Assembly (NCBI GenBank): GCA_024364805.1
Contig: CM044501.1
Coordinates: 46,996,604-47,018,697, forward strand
Direction of reading: 5' to 3'
Origin: Euprymna scolopes
Taxonomy: Eukaryota; Mollusca; Cephalopoda; Sepiida; Sepiolidae
DNA length: 22,094 nucleotides
The translations under genes were made by a program, and so were the position numbers. Below are positions 10,443 through 18,981 of this stretch, piece after piece; position 1 is the stretch's first letter, and each line of letters begins with the position of its first letter. The notes below the pieces were generated by a model. The model saw only the letters and a program-made list of their open reading frames with translations. It was not told the DNA's origin and made no database searches.

Positions 10443-10492
10443 TAATAATAACTAATAATAACTAGTAATAACTAGTAATAACTAATCATAAC
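10443..10492. repeat. 10-bp tandem repeat, five copies
   Basis: TAATAATAAC, TAATAATAAC, TAGTAATAAC, TAGTAATAAC, TAATCATAAC in succession. Short AT-rich minisatellite. Confidence 0.9.
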
Positions 10493-11511
10493 TACCGCAA
10501 TCACCAACTGGCCCAATTTTATTTCTACTTGTTACACATTCTCAAACCATTAAATGTTTTTCCATTTAAACGCTATTTTACACATCTTTTTTCTATTTTA
10601 GATTTCTAAAGAAACCATTCACGGTGATTTTATTCACCTGCCATTAGGTCGTATAACTGATTGCATATCCTATGCACATACCGTTCCCGTTTTCACCATG
10701 CCGTATCCCTATCTAATATTTTAATTCCCAGATGCCTCTTTTGCCATCATCTATCAGTAACACATGTTTGGAAGTCCACTAAATATTCTGACCAATCATG
10801 ATGACTTTAATGAAAAACTCCTATGCAGCAGTGTTTATATCATTTCCGTTTGATTTACTTAACTATCACTCTTCCACTAATGTGCAATTAAAGGTCCGCT
10901 CAACAATGGGAAACCTTATAAACAATTGACACATGGTGCAATACGGCTCTCCTGCTGATTTCCTAGCAAACTTGCCCAGTGTATTTCCTGTCTGTCAACT
11001 GGGAAGTTACGTTATGTCATAAACACAAAAATGACTCTAAACAGAATTTAAAGATTATGAAGACATCCAAATCAATCCAGCAGCATTTGATAATGATAAA
11101 AATTAGAATCCTATATCATTTTGTAAGAAGAATTTGTTAAATATTTGAGAAAAATGTTTATTTTATAGATTTGGCAAAAAAACCTTCCGACTTTAAAATA
11201 CAACAACCAATCACGAATATCTTTTTTTTTAGTTTTTAATATTGTATTTGGGTTTATTTTAATTTGATGAGATGTTAAACAATTTGAAACGTAAAAATAA
11301 AGCAATTCCGATTAAATCTAAATATTAACATTTATTTTACAATTATATTGATTACATAATTAAAAAAACAAAACATTGGATTGCTTCTACAGCAGCCCTG
11401 TATGTAGTAAAACGTTCTCTCAAATCGTTTTCTTCCCTTTTTGTGATTGATTAGGCAAAATATACTAATAACAACTCTGAACGTGAAAGTAATTCACCGG
11501 AAAATATCGCT

Positions 11512-11707
11512 TTGAATTAGTTTTAAATAGGTTGCTTTTTGTTTTACCGTTAGTGTCTAACTTTTGTATTTGTTCATTTAGATTCTCAACCAAACCTTTT
11601 TGCGTGTATAAACACGCGAAAAGGTTTGGTTGAGAATCTAAATGAACAAATACAAAAGTTAGACACTAACAGTAAAACAAAAAGCAACCTATTTAAAACT
11701 AATTCAA
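11512..11707. repeat. near-perfect palindrome: two 96-nt arms around a 4-nt loop
   Basis: The left arm 11512-11607 (starting TTGAATTAGTTTTAAATAGG, ending CCTTTTTGCGTGT) is matched by the reverse complement of 11612-11707 at 94 of 96 positions. The loop is ATAA (11608-11611). The two differences are ACCG/ACTG in the GTTTTAC-GTTAGTG stretch and TTTTTGCG/TTTTCGCG close to the loop. Pairing stops sharply at both outer ends: the left flank AAAATATCGCT and right flank CTCTATAG do not match. No target-site duplication is obvious. A transcript would fold into a ~96-bp stem, longer and with a tighter loop than a normal animal microRNA precursor. Candidates are a fold-back transposon, a template-switch inversion, an hpRNA-type siRNA source, or an assembly or library artefact. 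Confidence 0.97.
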
Positions 11708-12369
11708 CTCTATAGAATGAACGTACTCTCTATTTTATATTGTTTACATATATGCGATATCAGTTAACAAAATTGGATATTAATTGTGAAAAAAGACATT
11801 TTATAAATTATTTGTGTCTTTTCTAATTCTATGATTGTTTCATTTCTTAAACAACATTTAGCAGAACCGACTTGATTTCCAGTAAGTTGCAATCAATAAT
11901 ATTTTTGAATTGAAAGTGAACAAATTAATGCCTTTCTTGTTCGTTCTTTACAATATTTAAAAGATTAATAAGTTTGTATCGAAATTATCAATTCCAATGT
12001 TTATATATATGAATAAATATTTTGTTTCGCGTTTACAAAACGTTTTCAATGAAATATGTTAATGCTACACGTATTTCAAGTAACTCTACGAAACGATAAC
12101 GCACCAACAAACTCACAGGTAAGATCATGATAATATTTGCTCTACCTACTTTTAATTACGTTTTACCATTTTATTCAATTCTTCATTATCATTTCTTTTC
12201 TAAATGTCATTCAACCAGTTTTTTTCTATATTTGCATTTTGTATAATTCTGGCGCTTCTCCTCTTCAGATTAGAAGCATTTAATTTCAAAATACTATGGC
12301 CTAAAGAGTTATTTCTTTATTTTCCTCTTCACTTTTCCTTATTGTTCTTATGATATAATAAAATTATTT
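11708..12369. other. AT-rich stretch without recognisable gene
   Basis: No convincing frame, repeat or RNA gene. It leads into the LINE fragment that begins near 12370. Confidence 0.5.
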
Positions 12370-12721
12370 ATAACTGGGGTGTCATCAGGGGTCACATCAG
12401 AGATGCTCCACGGCAAAATATCTGTTCTCTTTCTGCTGAACAGTGCGCAAATGAGATCACTGAATGGTTCAAAGTGACAGTTGAACACATGTTTCCACAT
12501 GTAAGTTCTAAAACAAACCGAACTCTCTCCAATGGTTAACTCCTACTTGCACAGCTGCCATTGTTCAAAGGCAGCATGCATACCGCAGATTCATCCGACA
12601 TAAATCCAGTAGAAATAGACAAAAGTTTATAGAAGCTAGAAGTAATTATAAGAAAGAAATAGCCATAGTCAAGAGAGAATATACCAAAAAGTATGTAGAC
12701 GAAGAAATTAGAAACTCGTGA
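12370..12721 (+). mobile_element. LINE ORF2 fragment: linker between endonuclease and reverse transcriptase
   Basis: The + strand translates as 'NWGVIRGHIRDAPRQNICSL', 'SAEQCANEITEWFKVTVEHM', 'FPHVSSKTN' (to about 12515), then after a one-base frame change near 12520 'WLTPTCTAAIVQRQHAYRRF', 'RNRQKFIEARSNYKKEIA', 'VKREYTKKYVDEEIRNS' (to 12721, followed by TGA). The 'W(F/L)TP.C..A...R..A...F', 'R..F.EARN..K..I..AK..Y' series is the well-known segment between the apurinic endonuclease and the RT of Jockey/CR1-type LINEs. Both ends are broken. The right end runs directly into the - strand Gypsy fossil. A second LINE piece in the same orientation resumes on the far side at 16926, so the two may be one copy. 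Confidence 0.85.
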
Positions 12722-13571
12722 TTTACAGTGTAGTAAACAATTGATAATCAACTATCCGGGTTTTGTGATGAGTCAGTAGGGATCTAGTTGCCCGGTCATG
12801 GCATAGGCGACCGCAACTGGTCGTGCTATCAATAAGTATCCTTTTAGCCATTTTAACGGCCAATTCTGCTCTTCCGTTGCTTTGAGGGTAATATGCCGAT
12901 GATGTTCGTTTCCTCATGCCTCAATGATCGAGGAGCCGGTTATATACACTGGAGTCAAATGATGGTCCACCATAGGTTGACAGTTCCTCCGGGATGCCGT
13001 GCATGCAGAAACCGTTTCATCGAGTGTCACATGTGGCCTTGGCATTCCCGGACGACATCAGAGTGACTTCTATCTATCCGGTATATCTATCTGCATATAC
13101 TAGGTAGTTCTTCCCTTGTAAATCGAAAAAGTCTGTCACCGTCTTCTGAAATAGGAACTCGGGGTTCGAGGGCGGCATTAGAGGTTCCCTCGGTTGTGAC
13201 AGAGCCATTACGTTGCATACTTTGCACTGAGCCCGGGTCTAATGAATACTCAACATTCCATTGACCCCCTGACATGCTGAATGGAGCGATTCCAGTACCT
13301 CCGCACGTAGGTTTCTGGGTATGAGGATTTTATCTTCCATTATCGTCACCCCTTCCAAGCAATATAACTCCTTTTTCATATGCCAAAACTGCCGAATTGT
13401 CTCCGGCAGTTTGTGCCAAGATTTAGGGAAACCATTTTGTATGAATTCGGCGATGGTACGGCATTCCTCGTCAGTAGCAGTTGCAGCCACAATCCTGTCC
13501 CATATTATTGCCCTTATTTGGGGGTCCTGCTCATAGGTGGAGTTAAATGACGCTCTTATTGCGCTATCCAT
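12722..13571 (-). pseudogene. integrase region of the - strand Gypsy fossil
   Basis: The N-terminal, zinc-binding side is seen around 13239-13571, with 'ILIPRNLRAEVLESLHSACQ' preceding the core. The late catalytic-core part is at 12723-12917, with 'SSAYYPQSNGRAELAVK', the conserved 'YHPQSNG..E' block of Gypsy integrases. Sequence between the two is degraded. The homology fades by about 12745, next to the LINE fragment. Fossil only. Confidence 0.85.
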
Positions 13572-13619
13572 GGTTTGTGTGATGTCCTTTTCGTTTGCTT
13601 CCTCTTAGCTTAACGTTAC

Positions 13620-15007
13620 TGGGCATCTCGATTTACAGTCTGGTGCCACATTGAGTTTGCTAGGGAGATGCTTTATTCGAAATTTGTACATCAAGGACCG
13701 TTCTTTGAAGTTGAACAGTCTTGGGTTCTTTATGTCTTCCAGAGCTTTGTCCAAGAAGATCTTCACCAAGGGCTTATGGTCCATGATGACTAACAGCGCT
13801 GGGCATCACAAAACGAACATGTGGCATGCTTCCAGTTCGTAAACTAATGCCAATGTCTTTCCTTCAACTGGTGCATATCGGGACTCTGCGTCATTAGTAA
13901 ATCGGAAGCTGGCCAGGATTAATCTCCAGTGGTCCTCACCACACTTTGGTCTGGCTTCGGTGGCACAGTTGCAGTGCTTCTGGAAAAGAAAATATCCCAA
14001 GCCTGTCCTACTGAATTCCGTTGACAAACAAGTTGGTCTGTTCACTTTGAAGGTTCTTACACCATTCTCGATCTCTTCTGTGATCCTTCTTTTCGCCTCT
14101 TCAAAGATTCGATCGAGTGTGCTGTCACAGTAGAACTTTCGATTTTTTGTCTTCAGCAGCTTCTGGAACGGGGCCATTACTTCAGCCTGAGAAAAAGCAT
14201 AGGCTACCTGATTTACCATTCCAAACCAGGATCTTATGTCAGTTATATTTTTTGGTGTCGGAAAATTCCATATTGCTTCAATCATTTTTTTTTGGTGGGT
14301 TTTATCCCGTCTTCCGTTATCAAGAACCCAGCAAATTCCACCTCTTTTTCTACAAAGTGAAATTTCTGAGGGTTGAATATGATACTATTTTTGCTGCAGT
14401 TATTTATGTACTCCATAGTATGCCAAAATGCTGTTTCAATAGAGTCGTCCCATAGTATCGTGTCGTCTATACATCTTGTTTTCCTAGGCATATCTACAGT
14501 GATATTGTCGAACCTGCATGTATATGTGTCTCCTGATGCTTGGAATCCTTGTGGTACCCAAAGATAACAGTATCTACCCCATTCCGTGATAAAGGTAGTT
14601 GAATCTCTTGCCGATGGAGATAGGGTTAGGTTATGATAGCCATTCCATGCATCCAAGACGGTTTTTCTAGTTTTCGCAGGCACTCGCGATGCCTGGTTGA
14701 AAGAAGACGGTATACGATGAGTTTCTCGTAGGGTAGCGGCATTGAGCTTTTCTAGGTCTACCGCCATTCTAGAGCACCATGTTGTAGGTGTACCCACTGG
14801 TACAGGTTCTATGATGCCCAATGCCATGTCTCGGTCGAGGTCCTCCTTGACTCTTCTCTTCCAATCGTGTGGGACCGGGATTGGGGTGTGGACAGCTGAG
14901 GGTTTGGCCTCTGGGATGAACGTGATGTCCATGGGTTTTCCTTTCATCGCCCGCAGCCGTTGATGTGGACATACATTGAATGCACTGGACTCAAAATGCT
15001 TCTTCAT
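13620..15007 (-). pseudogene. reverse transcriptase and RNase H region of the - strand Gypsy fossil
   Basis: RT N-terminal half: 'HTPIPVPHDWKRRVKEDLDR', 'LGIIEPVPVGTPTTWCSRM', 'LDAWNGYHNLTLSPSARDST'. Palm and thumb side: 'YLWVPQGFQASGDTYTCRF', 'DMPRKTRCIDDTILWDDSI', 'FVEKEVEFAGFLITEDGIKP'. The connection to RNase H follows ('IEAIWNFPTPKNITDIRSWF', 'MVNQVAYAFSQAEVMAPFQK'), then 'RLILASFRFTNDAESRYAPV' and 'EGKTLALVYELEACHMFVL'. All these are standard landmarks of Ty3/Gypsy pol. Frames on the opposite strand (for example 14117-14455 and 14742-14963) are antisense shadows. Confidence 0.93.
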
Positions 15008-15069
15008 CCATCGTTCACATCAGGATCTGTTTTCTTCTGTAGGGGCAAAAGACCGGCTTAGGTGGGACA

Positions 15070-15561
15070 TTAATTCTTTGCACATGGTGCCTTTCCGCCA
15101 TCGCTAGTTGCCACATTTTGCTGGGAAGTTGGGTCTGGAAAGTCCTTTGGAACCAGACCAATATCTTTTAGGGCTGACTCAGACAGGTAGAAATCTGATG
15201 TATTTTTTGATACATATATAATCTGACGTGTTTCCCGTGATCCTACTCTGATTTTAGCAAATAACATGCCTTTTATGTTTAGTAGGTTTTCTGTGATTCC
15301 CTGAATTCGGTGGCTGGTTGGTATTAGATATTTATTTGGGAACTTCAGATATTTTTGGATTTCTGGTCTGCTAGAGCATGTCTGTGCCCCAGTGTCTGCG
15401 ACTGCATCAATCCAGTGAGTATGGAGGCCAGCTGGCCCTATGGAGATGAACCCGAATTCTGCATGGGCCTCTGGAATCGGAGTTATCTCTACCAACAGGG
15501 TTGGTGCTGGATCAGGAGTATCTCTTTGGAACTTATATTTGTTCCAAATAAGGTGCGTCAA
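15070..15561 (-). pseudogene. retropepsin-type protease region of the - strand Gypsy fossil
   Basis: 'HWIDAVADTGAQTCSSRPEI' carries the DTGA active-site motif of retroviral-type aspartic proteases. 'YLIPTSHRIQGITENLLNIK' and 'GMLFAKIRVGSRETRQIIYV' follow as the flap and later strands, and 'FYLSESALKDIGLVPKDFP' is the usual C-terminal block in this lineage. It is placed between gag and RT as in the family. The 151-bp repeat begins within it. Confidence 0.9.
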
Positions 15562-15705
15562 TCCGGTGAGTATGGAGGCCAGCTGGCCCTATGGAGATGC
15601 GTCCAAATTCCGCATGGGCCTCTGGAATCGGAGTTATCTCTACCATCATAGTTGGTGCTGGATCAGGAGTACCTCTTTGGAACTTATTTTGGTTCCAAAT
15701 AAGGT
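15404..15705. repeat. 151-bp tandem repeat within the - strand Gypsy fossil
   Basis: 15404-15554 and 15555-15705 align without gaps over 151 bp with about 13 differences (roughly 91% identity). Shared blocks include GAGTATGGAGGCCAGCTGGC and GGGCCTCTGGAATCGGAGTT. The divergence between copies gives a rough relative age for the repeat. Confidence 0.95.
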
Positions 15706-15759
15706 GCAGCAAGGCCTTTGGTTTTGTCAGATTAGCTTCACCTCTCTTTTTTATTTGTC

Positions 15760-16729
15760 CATCTTAGCAAATCATCCGGTTACAACACTTTTTGTGTCTT
15801 TGGGTAGTGAAAGTTCTGGATTCTGCTCCGACCATTCCCCTGTAGATCTGTTGCTGGATCCCTGCTTTGGTTTTCGGCAGACCCTTTTTAAATGCCTGGT
15901 CAAGCCGCAATTGTGACGAGCATCTTTGCTGCCGGGCAGCCCCCTTGTCCTTTGGAACCGTCAGAATGTGAGCTCTTCCCACACCATTTACAAGGTCCAA
16001 TGTCTCTCAGGGTTGATACAGTCTGGTTCTTGCGAGGCCGCTACCTGCGACTCAACCTCTGTATGCTCGTTGTAGTAGGGTACTGTGGAGATGAGGGATA
16101 GACTTGTTCTTGGTCTCTAGGCTGACAAGCCTGTTGAATTTTTTTCCAGTGTCATAAGCGTTGCAACCTCCAACAGCACCTTGCTTTGATGCTCCAGGTT
16201 TGCCAGCCCTGTCACCATTTGTCCTGTTACCATATCGTTGAAGTAGCTGACTTTCCGACCGCATCCCGTTCAGACGTCACTAAAAAGTCAAAGAATTTTG
16301 CAACTGATCGAAGTCGTGCCACAAAGTCCGTAACTGATTTCCCCTCCTTCTGCCTTATCGAGTGGAATTCTTGCCAGTACACTTCTTTGTGTAGGCTTCT
16401 GACGGCTACAAGCTTTATGCGTCATAACGGCTGTTCTTACGTAATGGAGTTCAGTATTTCTGCTCCTACCATGTCGAACATCAGCCTGTTTACTTCTGGG
16501 GAACAGGCTGTTTTCAGCTCGTTTCTAAACACTATTGACTCTGTCAACCCACACATCCTCTTGTATCTATTCCAGGAGTCAATGAATATCGCCCAGTCAC
16601 AATCCCATGAGTTTGTTTCTATGGTAGGTTTGTCTTGCTGGACTGTCTTCCATCTCTTTGCAGGGCGATGTTCTCTTGTTGTAGCTCGAGGATCTGTTGA
16701 AGTAATGTCTGCTGTGTTTGTTCATCCAT
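15760..16729 (-). pseudogene. gag region of the - strand Gypsy fossil
   Basis: The N-terminus is recognisable from 16729: 'MDEQTQQTLLQQILELQQEN' followed by 'IALQRDG', a glutamine-rich coiled-coil-like start seen in this Gypsy lineage. The middle is heavily decayed. A nucleocapsid-like stretch with 'NCGLTRHLKRVCRKPK' (a Gly-X-X-X-His..Cys zinc-knuckle flavour) lies near 15890-15940, close to the protease. The long open frame on the opposite strand at 16186-16767 is an antisense shadow. Broken; function gone. Confidence 0.7.
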
Positions 16730-16925
16730 ATTCCTACGTTGTTTCCTATATTGGCGACGCCATATAAAGTGTCTGCTGGACGACGTATATTTGAAAGCAC
16801 ACCCGTGGCCGTGAATATCTTGTTTAAGTAGCCCACTCTCACCTCTCATGCAAGCCGGTGAGTCTACTTCTATGGGGGTGTGACGCCAAGACCACTCCGG
16901 TCTACTAACTGGGCGTCTTGGATTC
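16730..16925 (-). other. leader and possible 5' LTR remnant of the - strand Gypsy fossil
   Basis: On the - strand, TGGCGTCGCCAATATAGG begins at 16762, about 33 nt before the gag start, and has the TGG opening expected of a primer-binding site. The matching tRNA was not recognised. Beyond it, to about 16925, lies non-coding sequence that could be LTR. It includes a small hairpin (AGACC..GGTCT at 16889-16903). Without a second LTR its edges cannot be fixed. Confidence 0.4.
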
Positions 16926-17220
16926 TATTCCACCTCTACAGAGTCTATAATTAATCAAGCTCTAGTCCACCACCTCACAGCTGCTAAACTTCTGTCTCAC
17001 CAACAATACGGGCTTAGACAAGCTCGTTCTACTGTAGAAATCCTAACTGTAATCTCTGAACATATATAGCATGCACTGGATAAAGCAGAGGAGGCTAGGG
17101 AAGTAGCCTTACATATATCTAAGGCCTGTGACAGGGTATGCCATGATGGTCTTCTCATGAAATTTGGATCATATGGTATTACTGGGTGAATACTTAACAT
17201 AATTAAATCCATAAAGTTTC
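16926..17220 (+). mobile_element. LINE ORF2 fragment: reverse transcriptase fingers and palm start
   Basis: From 16941 the + strand reads 'ESIINQALVHHLTAAKLLSH', 'QQYGLRQARSTVEILTVISE', then 'HALDKAEEAREVALHISKAC', 'DRVCHDGLLMKFGSYGITG' and 'ILNIIKSIKF'. This is the LINE RT block 'ES.IN..L..HL....LL...QYGFR..RST.D.L', followed by motif A 'ALDISKAFDRVWH', in which the catalytic Asp is expected at 'LDIS'; here the sequence has 'LHIS'. In-frame stops are TAG at 17067-17069 and TGA at 17187-17189. The left edge adjoins the - strand Gypsy fossil, and the right edge fades at about 17220. Same strand as 12370-12721 and downstream of it in protein order, with about 150 residues missing between. Dead. 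Confidence 0.88.
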
Positions 17221-17340
17221 ATTTCAACGGCGGGTATCACCAATGTCATGATATGTATGTGGTAACGGGAAATGGCCGATGTCCATTAATGCCAACGACG
17301 TGTCAGCGACGTGAACACGGATCAAGATCGCTCACACCTC
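17221..17340. other. short CpG-richer patch of unknown origin
   Basis: Unlike its AT-rich right flank, this ~120 bp stretch has several CpGs, including a repeated CGACGTG (CGACGTGTCAGCGACGTGAA, about 17296-17315). It does not continue the LINE protein convincingly. It may be the end of another repeat. Confidence 0.35.
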
Positions 17341-17752
17341 ACCATAAAAAAAATGTCAGAAATTTAAAAGTTTATAATATAGTTTTATTTAACAATAAAA
17401 ATAAATCACATCATTTGTGTGTTGTTGTAATTTAATATGCGTTTGCCGATTCAACACACAAGAAAAAGATTATATCATTCAATGTTTAACAATATGTTGA
17501 ATATTTTCGTACAAAGTGTCCTGGAAATAAATGTTCTTATTTTAGAACTATGTATAATCGCGGGGACTTCATATATTTTTCTCTTAAATAGAGTCTAGTA
17601 GGACTTGAGTAAAAGAACTGTAGCAAAAAGGAGAAAAGAGAAACCCTTCTTCGACTGAGGCAATCATTTTTTTCTTTAGAGAAAAATGTTTCTATTTTTT
17701 TTAATACAAGGAAATAAAATTTTTATATGAGTAATGAGATCCAGTAATGTGA

Positions 17753-17851
17753 TCATTTTAATCCAGTACGCTTTAGAGGCTTTAGGTGCATGGCTCGATA
17801 AATCAATGTTAGTGATTTTACGTCATGAGACGGAGCGAGTGGTTCATTCAT
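17753..17851 (-). CDS. 32-codon reading frame just downstream of the promoter-like cluster (hypothetical)
   Basis: The first ATG after the predicted start site (17851-17849, about 19 nt downstream) opens a frame of 32 codons, 'MNEPLAPSHDVKSLTLIYRA' then 'MHLKPLKRTGLK', ending in TGA at 17753. It matches nothing I know. A GTAAAA that could act as a splice donor follows the codon for Asp10, so the frame could instead be a first coding exon or chance. Its only support is position relative to the promoter-like signals. Confidence 0.15.
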   Translation of the reverse strand: MNEPLAPSHDVKSLTLIYRAMHLKPLKRTGLK

Positions 17852-17865
17852 GTTATTGCGTCCTG

Positions 17866-18000
17866 AACTGAATTGAATGGGTTTCGTGACTCTTTATATA
17901 TGCTTTGACCGGCTCCCAGAGGAGGCCATCAGAAAAGGAATTTTAAAAAAGTGCTTTCTTTGAGCGTTGATTGGATAGAAAGTGAATGCCCTGTCACGTG
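17866..18000 (-). promoter_or_regulatory. candidate RNA polymerase II promoter, - strand
   Basis: Reading the - strand: a palindromic E-box CACGTG (18000-17995), CCAAT within CTATCCAATC (17974-17970), TATATAAAG (17900-17892), then TCAGTT (17871-17866). The A of the TCAGTT initiator lies 31 nt downstream of the first T of the TATA box, the spacing expected for TATA plus Inr in animal core promoters. A CRE-like TTACGTCA (17818-17825, + strand) lies just downstream of the predicted start. The region is less AT-rich than its surroundings. No gene follows that I can recognise; an LTR promoter of an unrelated element is an alternative. Confidence 0.4.
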
Positions 18001-18399
18001 GTATAGTCTTAAACTACGTCCGCGCGCAGAGGGACAGATTTACTTTTTACTTCGACAGAATTTGAGTGGGTGGATACGAAAAATGTATGCGTAACTGAAA
18101 CGTTATTTATCCATCCATTTTAATGTCTCTAGCATATCGCTACACCGGGCAACACCAGTTGTCTTCAAGAGTTCAAAAGGGTTTCCGTATTAAACAATTC
18201 AAAGCGGGTTGGTATAGCGTAAAACTAGACATACATAACGAAAACTAAGTCACTGGTATGAATAACAGTAACCTAAAAAAAATAAAAATGATAATAATAA
18301 GCACGTTCCAAAATAATTTTCCAGAACAAGTTTTATTCATCTTGCTCGAATTTCTTCCCGTAACTCTAACTGTATTTGAAAATAGAATAGTTCCCAGAA

Positions 18400-18430
18400 C
18401 TAATTAGCTCCCAAGACTTGGGTTAATTAG
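18400..18430. repeat. small hairpin
   Basis: CTAATTAGCTCCCAAG (18400-18415) can pair with CTTGGGTTAATTAG (18417-18430), leaving a two-base bulge. It sits about 20 bp before the probable LTR start. It is not followed by a T-run and I assign no function. Confidence 0.6.
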
Positions 18431-18448
18431 CATGGCCTTTCACCGAAG

Positions 18449-18821
18449 TGTATAATATACATTCTAGGCGTAAGAGACGTGCAGGGTGCCGTCGGTTATC
18501 GACTCCATTTTAGAAGAGCAATCTGTGCGTCAACTATCTTGATCGCATCTTTGTGTATTTCTAATCACAAAATTGTGGATGTAGTAACTTTCATCATGTT
18601 CATGATAAGATACTATTCGATAGAGTGGTCCTTTTCATTTTATTCGGTTATATTGTGTTTCATGAGGGACTAACAAGAGTTTTCACTGTCTTGAGTTGCG
18701 TCCCTACCGGTGTACATTTTGCTTGGTTTAGAAATGTTAAATAAAGACGCCATTATGTAAAAGCTAATCTATCGTTATATCTTTTATAATCGATTGGCAT
18801 CCTCAATAAGATAATGACACA
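18449..18821 (+). repeat. probable 5' LTR of the + strand Gypsy fossil
   Basis: The right edge is set by ...GATAATGACACA immediately before the primer-binding-like TGGCGGCAGC. The left edge is a guess at TGTATAATATAC, giving a ~373-bp TG...CA block. An AATAAA polyadenylation signal lies at 18740-18745, about 80 bp before the end, as usual in LTRs. With no 3' LTR in the window, the left edge is unconfirmed. Confidence 0.5.
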
Positions 18822-18839
18822 TGGCGGCAGCGGTGGGAT
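18822..18839 (+). other. primer-binding site, tRNA-Leu-like
   Basis: TGGCGGCAGCGGTGGGAT follows the LTR end. From memory, the 3' end of animal tRNA-Leu(AAG) is ...ATCCCACCGCTGCCA plus CCA, whose complement is TGGTGGCAGCGGTGGGAT, a match at 17 of 18 bases. tRNA-Leu priming is therefore the likely choice. Confidence 0.55.
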
Positions 18840-18981
18840 GGAAAGATGTCCAAGTAAGATGTGGAAAAAATAAGAAGCAGAAAGTTATTTGCAGAAACAG
18901 ATAAGTAACTTTATTTTTCTTGTTTCAAATTATAATTTATACGTGCGCCATGTGGACGGGGAAAAAATTTCGGAAGCGGAC

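Larger units (their letters stand above)
9449..11511. other. intergenic stretch without recognisable gene
   Basis: AT-rich DNA with two simple repeats (listed separately). Open stretches at 9853-10115 (both strands) and 11111-11305 (- strand) are under 75 codons, match nothing I know and have no motif support. No RNA gene was recognised. Confidence 0.55.
12722..16925 (-). mobile_element. Gypsy/Metaviridae LTR retrotransposon fossil, 3' truncated
   Basis: A decayed Ty3/Gypsy-type element read right to left: gag (about 16729-15760), aspartic protease (about 15561-15070), reverse transcriptase (15007-14282), RNase H region (14285 to about 13620) and integrase (13571 to about 12722). Gag, PR, RT, RNase H and INT follow the Gypsy order (Copia has INT before RT). 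The polymerase segment 'DITFIPEAKPSAVHTPIPVP' is of a lineage common in mollusc and cnidarian genomes, as I remember it. The element is clearly broken, with something like ten breaks, and it stops inside the integrase at its 3' side, so there is no 3' LTR to date it with. A 151-bp internal tandem repeat whose copies differ by about 9% suggests it is old. It separates two LINE pieces. Confidence 0.9.
17341..18448. other. AT-rich intergenic stretch between the two Gypsy fossils
   Basis: No recognised gene. It contains the - strand promoter-like cluster (17866-18000), a possible fragment resembling the start of the dispersed repeat (CTAGCATATCGCTACACCGG then GCAACACC, 18129-18156) and a small hairpin at 18400-18430. 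Confidence 0.5.

Noticed and set aside
11512-11707. Palindrome as a standard microRNA precursor
   Set aside because: The stem is about 96 bp with a 4-nt loop and almost no mismatches, whereas animal precursors have shorter, bulged stems and larger loops. A hairpin-siRNA source is left open instead.
16186-16767. 193-codon open frame on the + strand
   Set aside because: It is antisense to the gag region of the - strand Gypsy fossil and has no recognisable domain.
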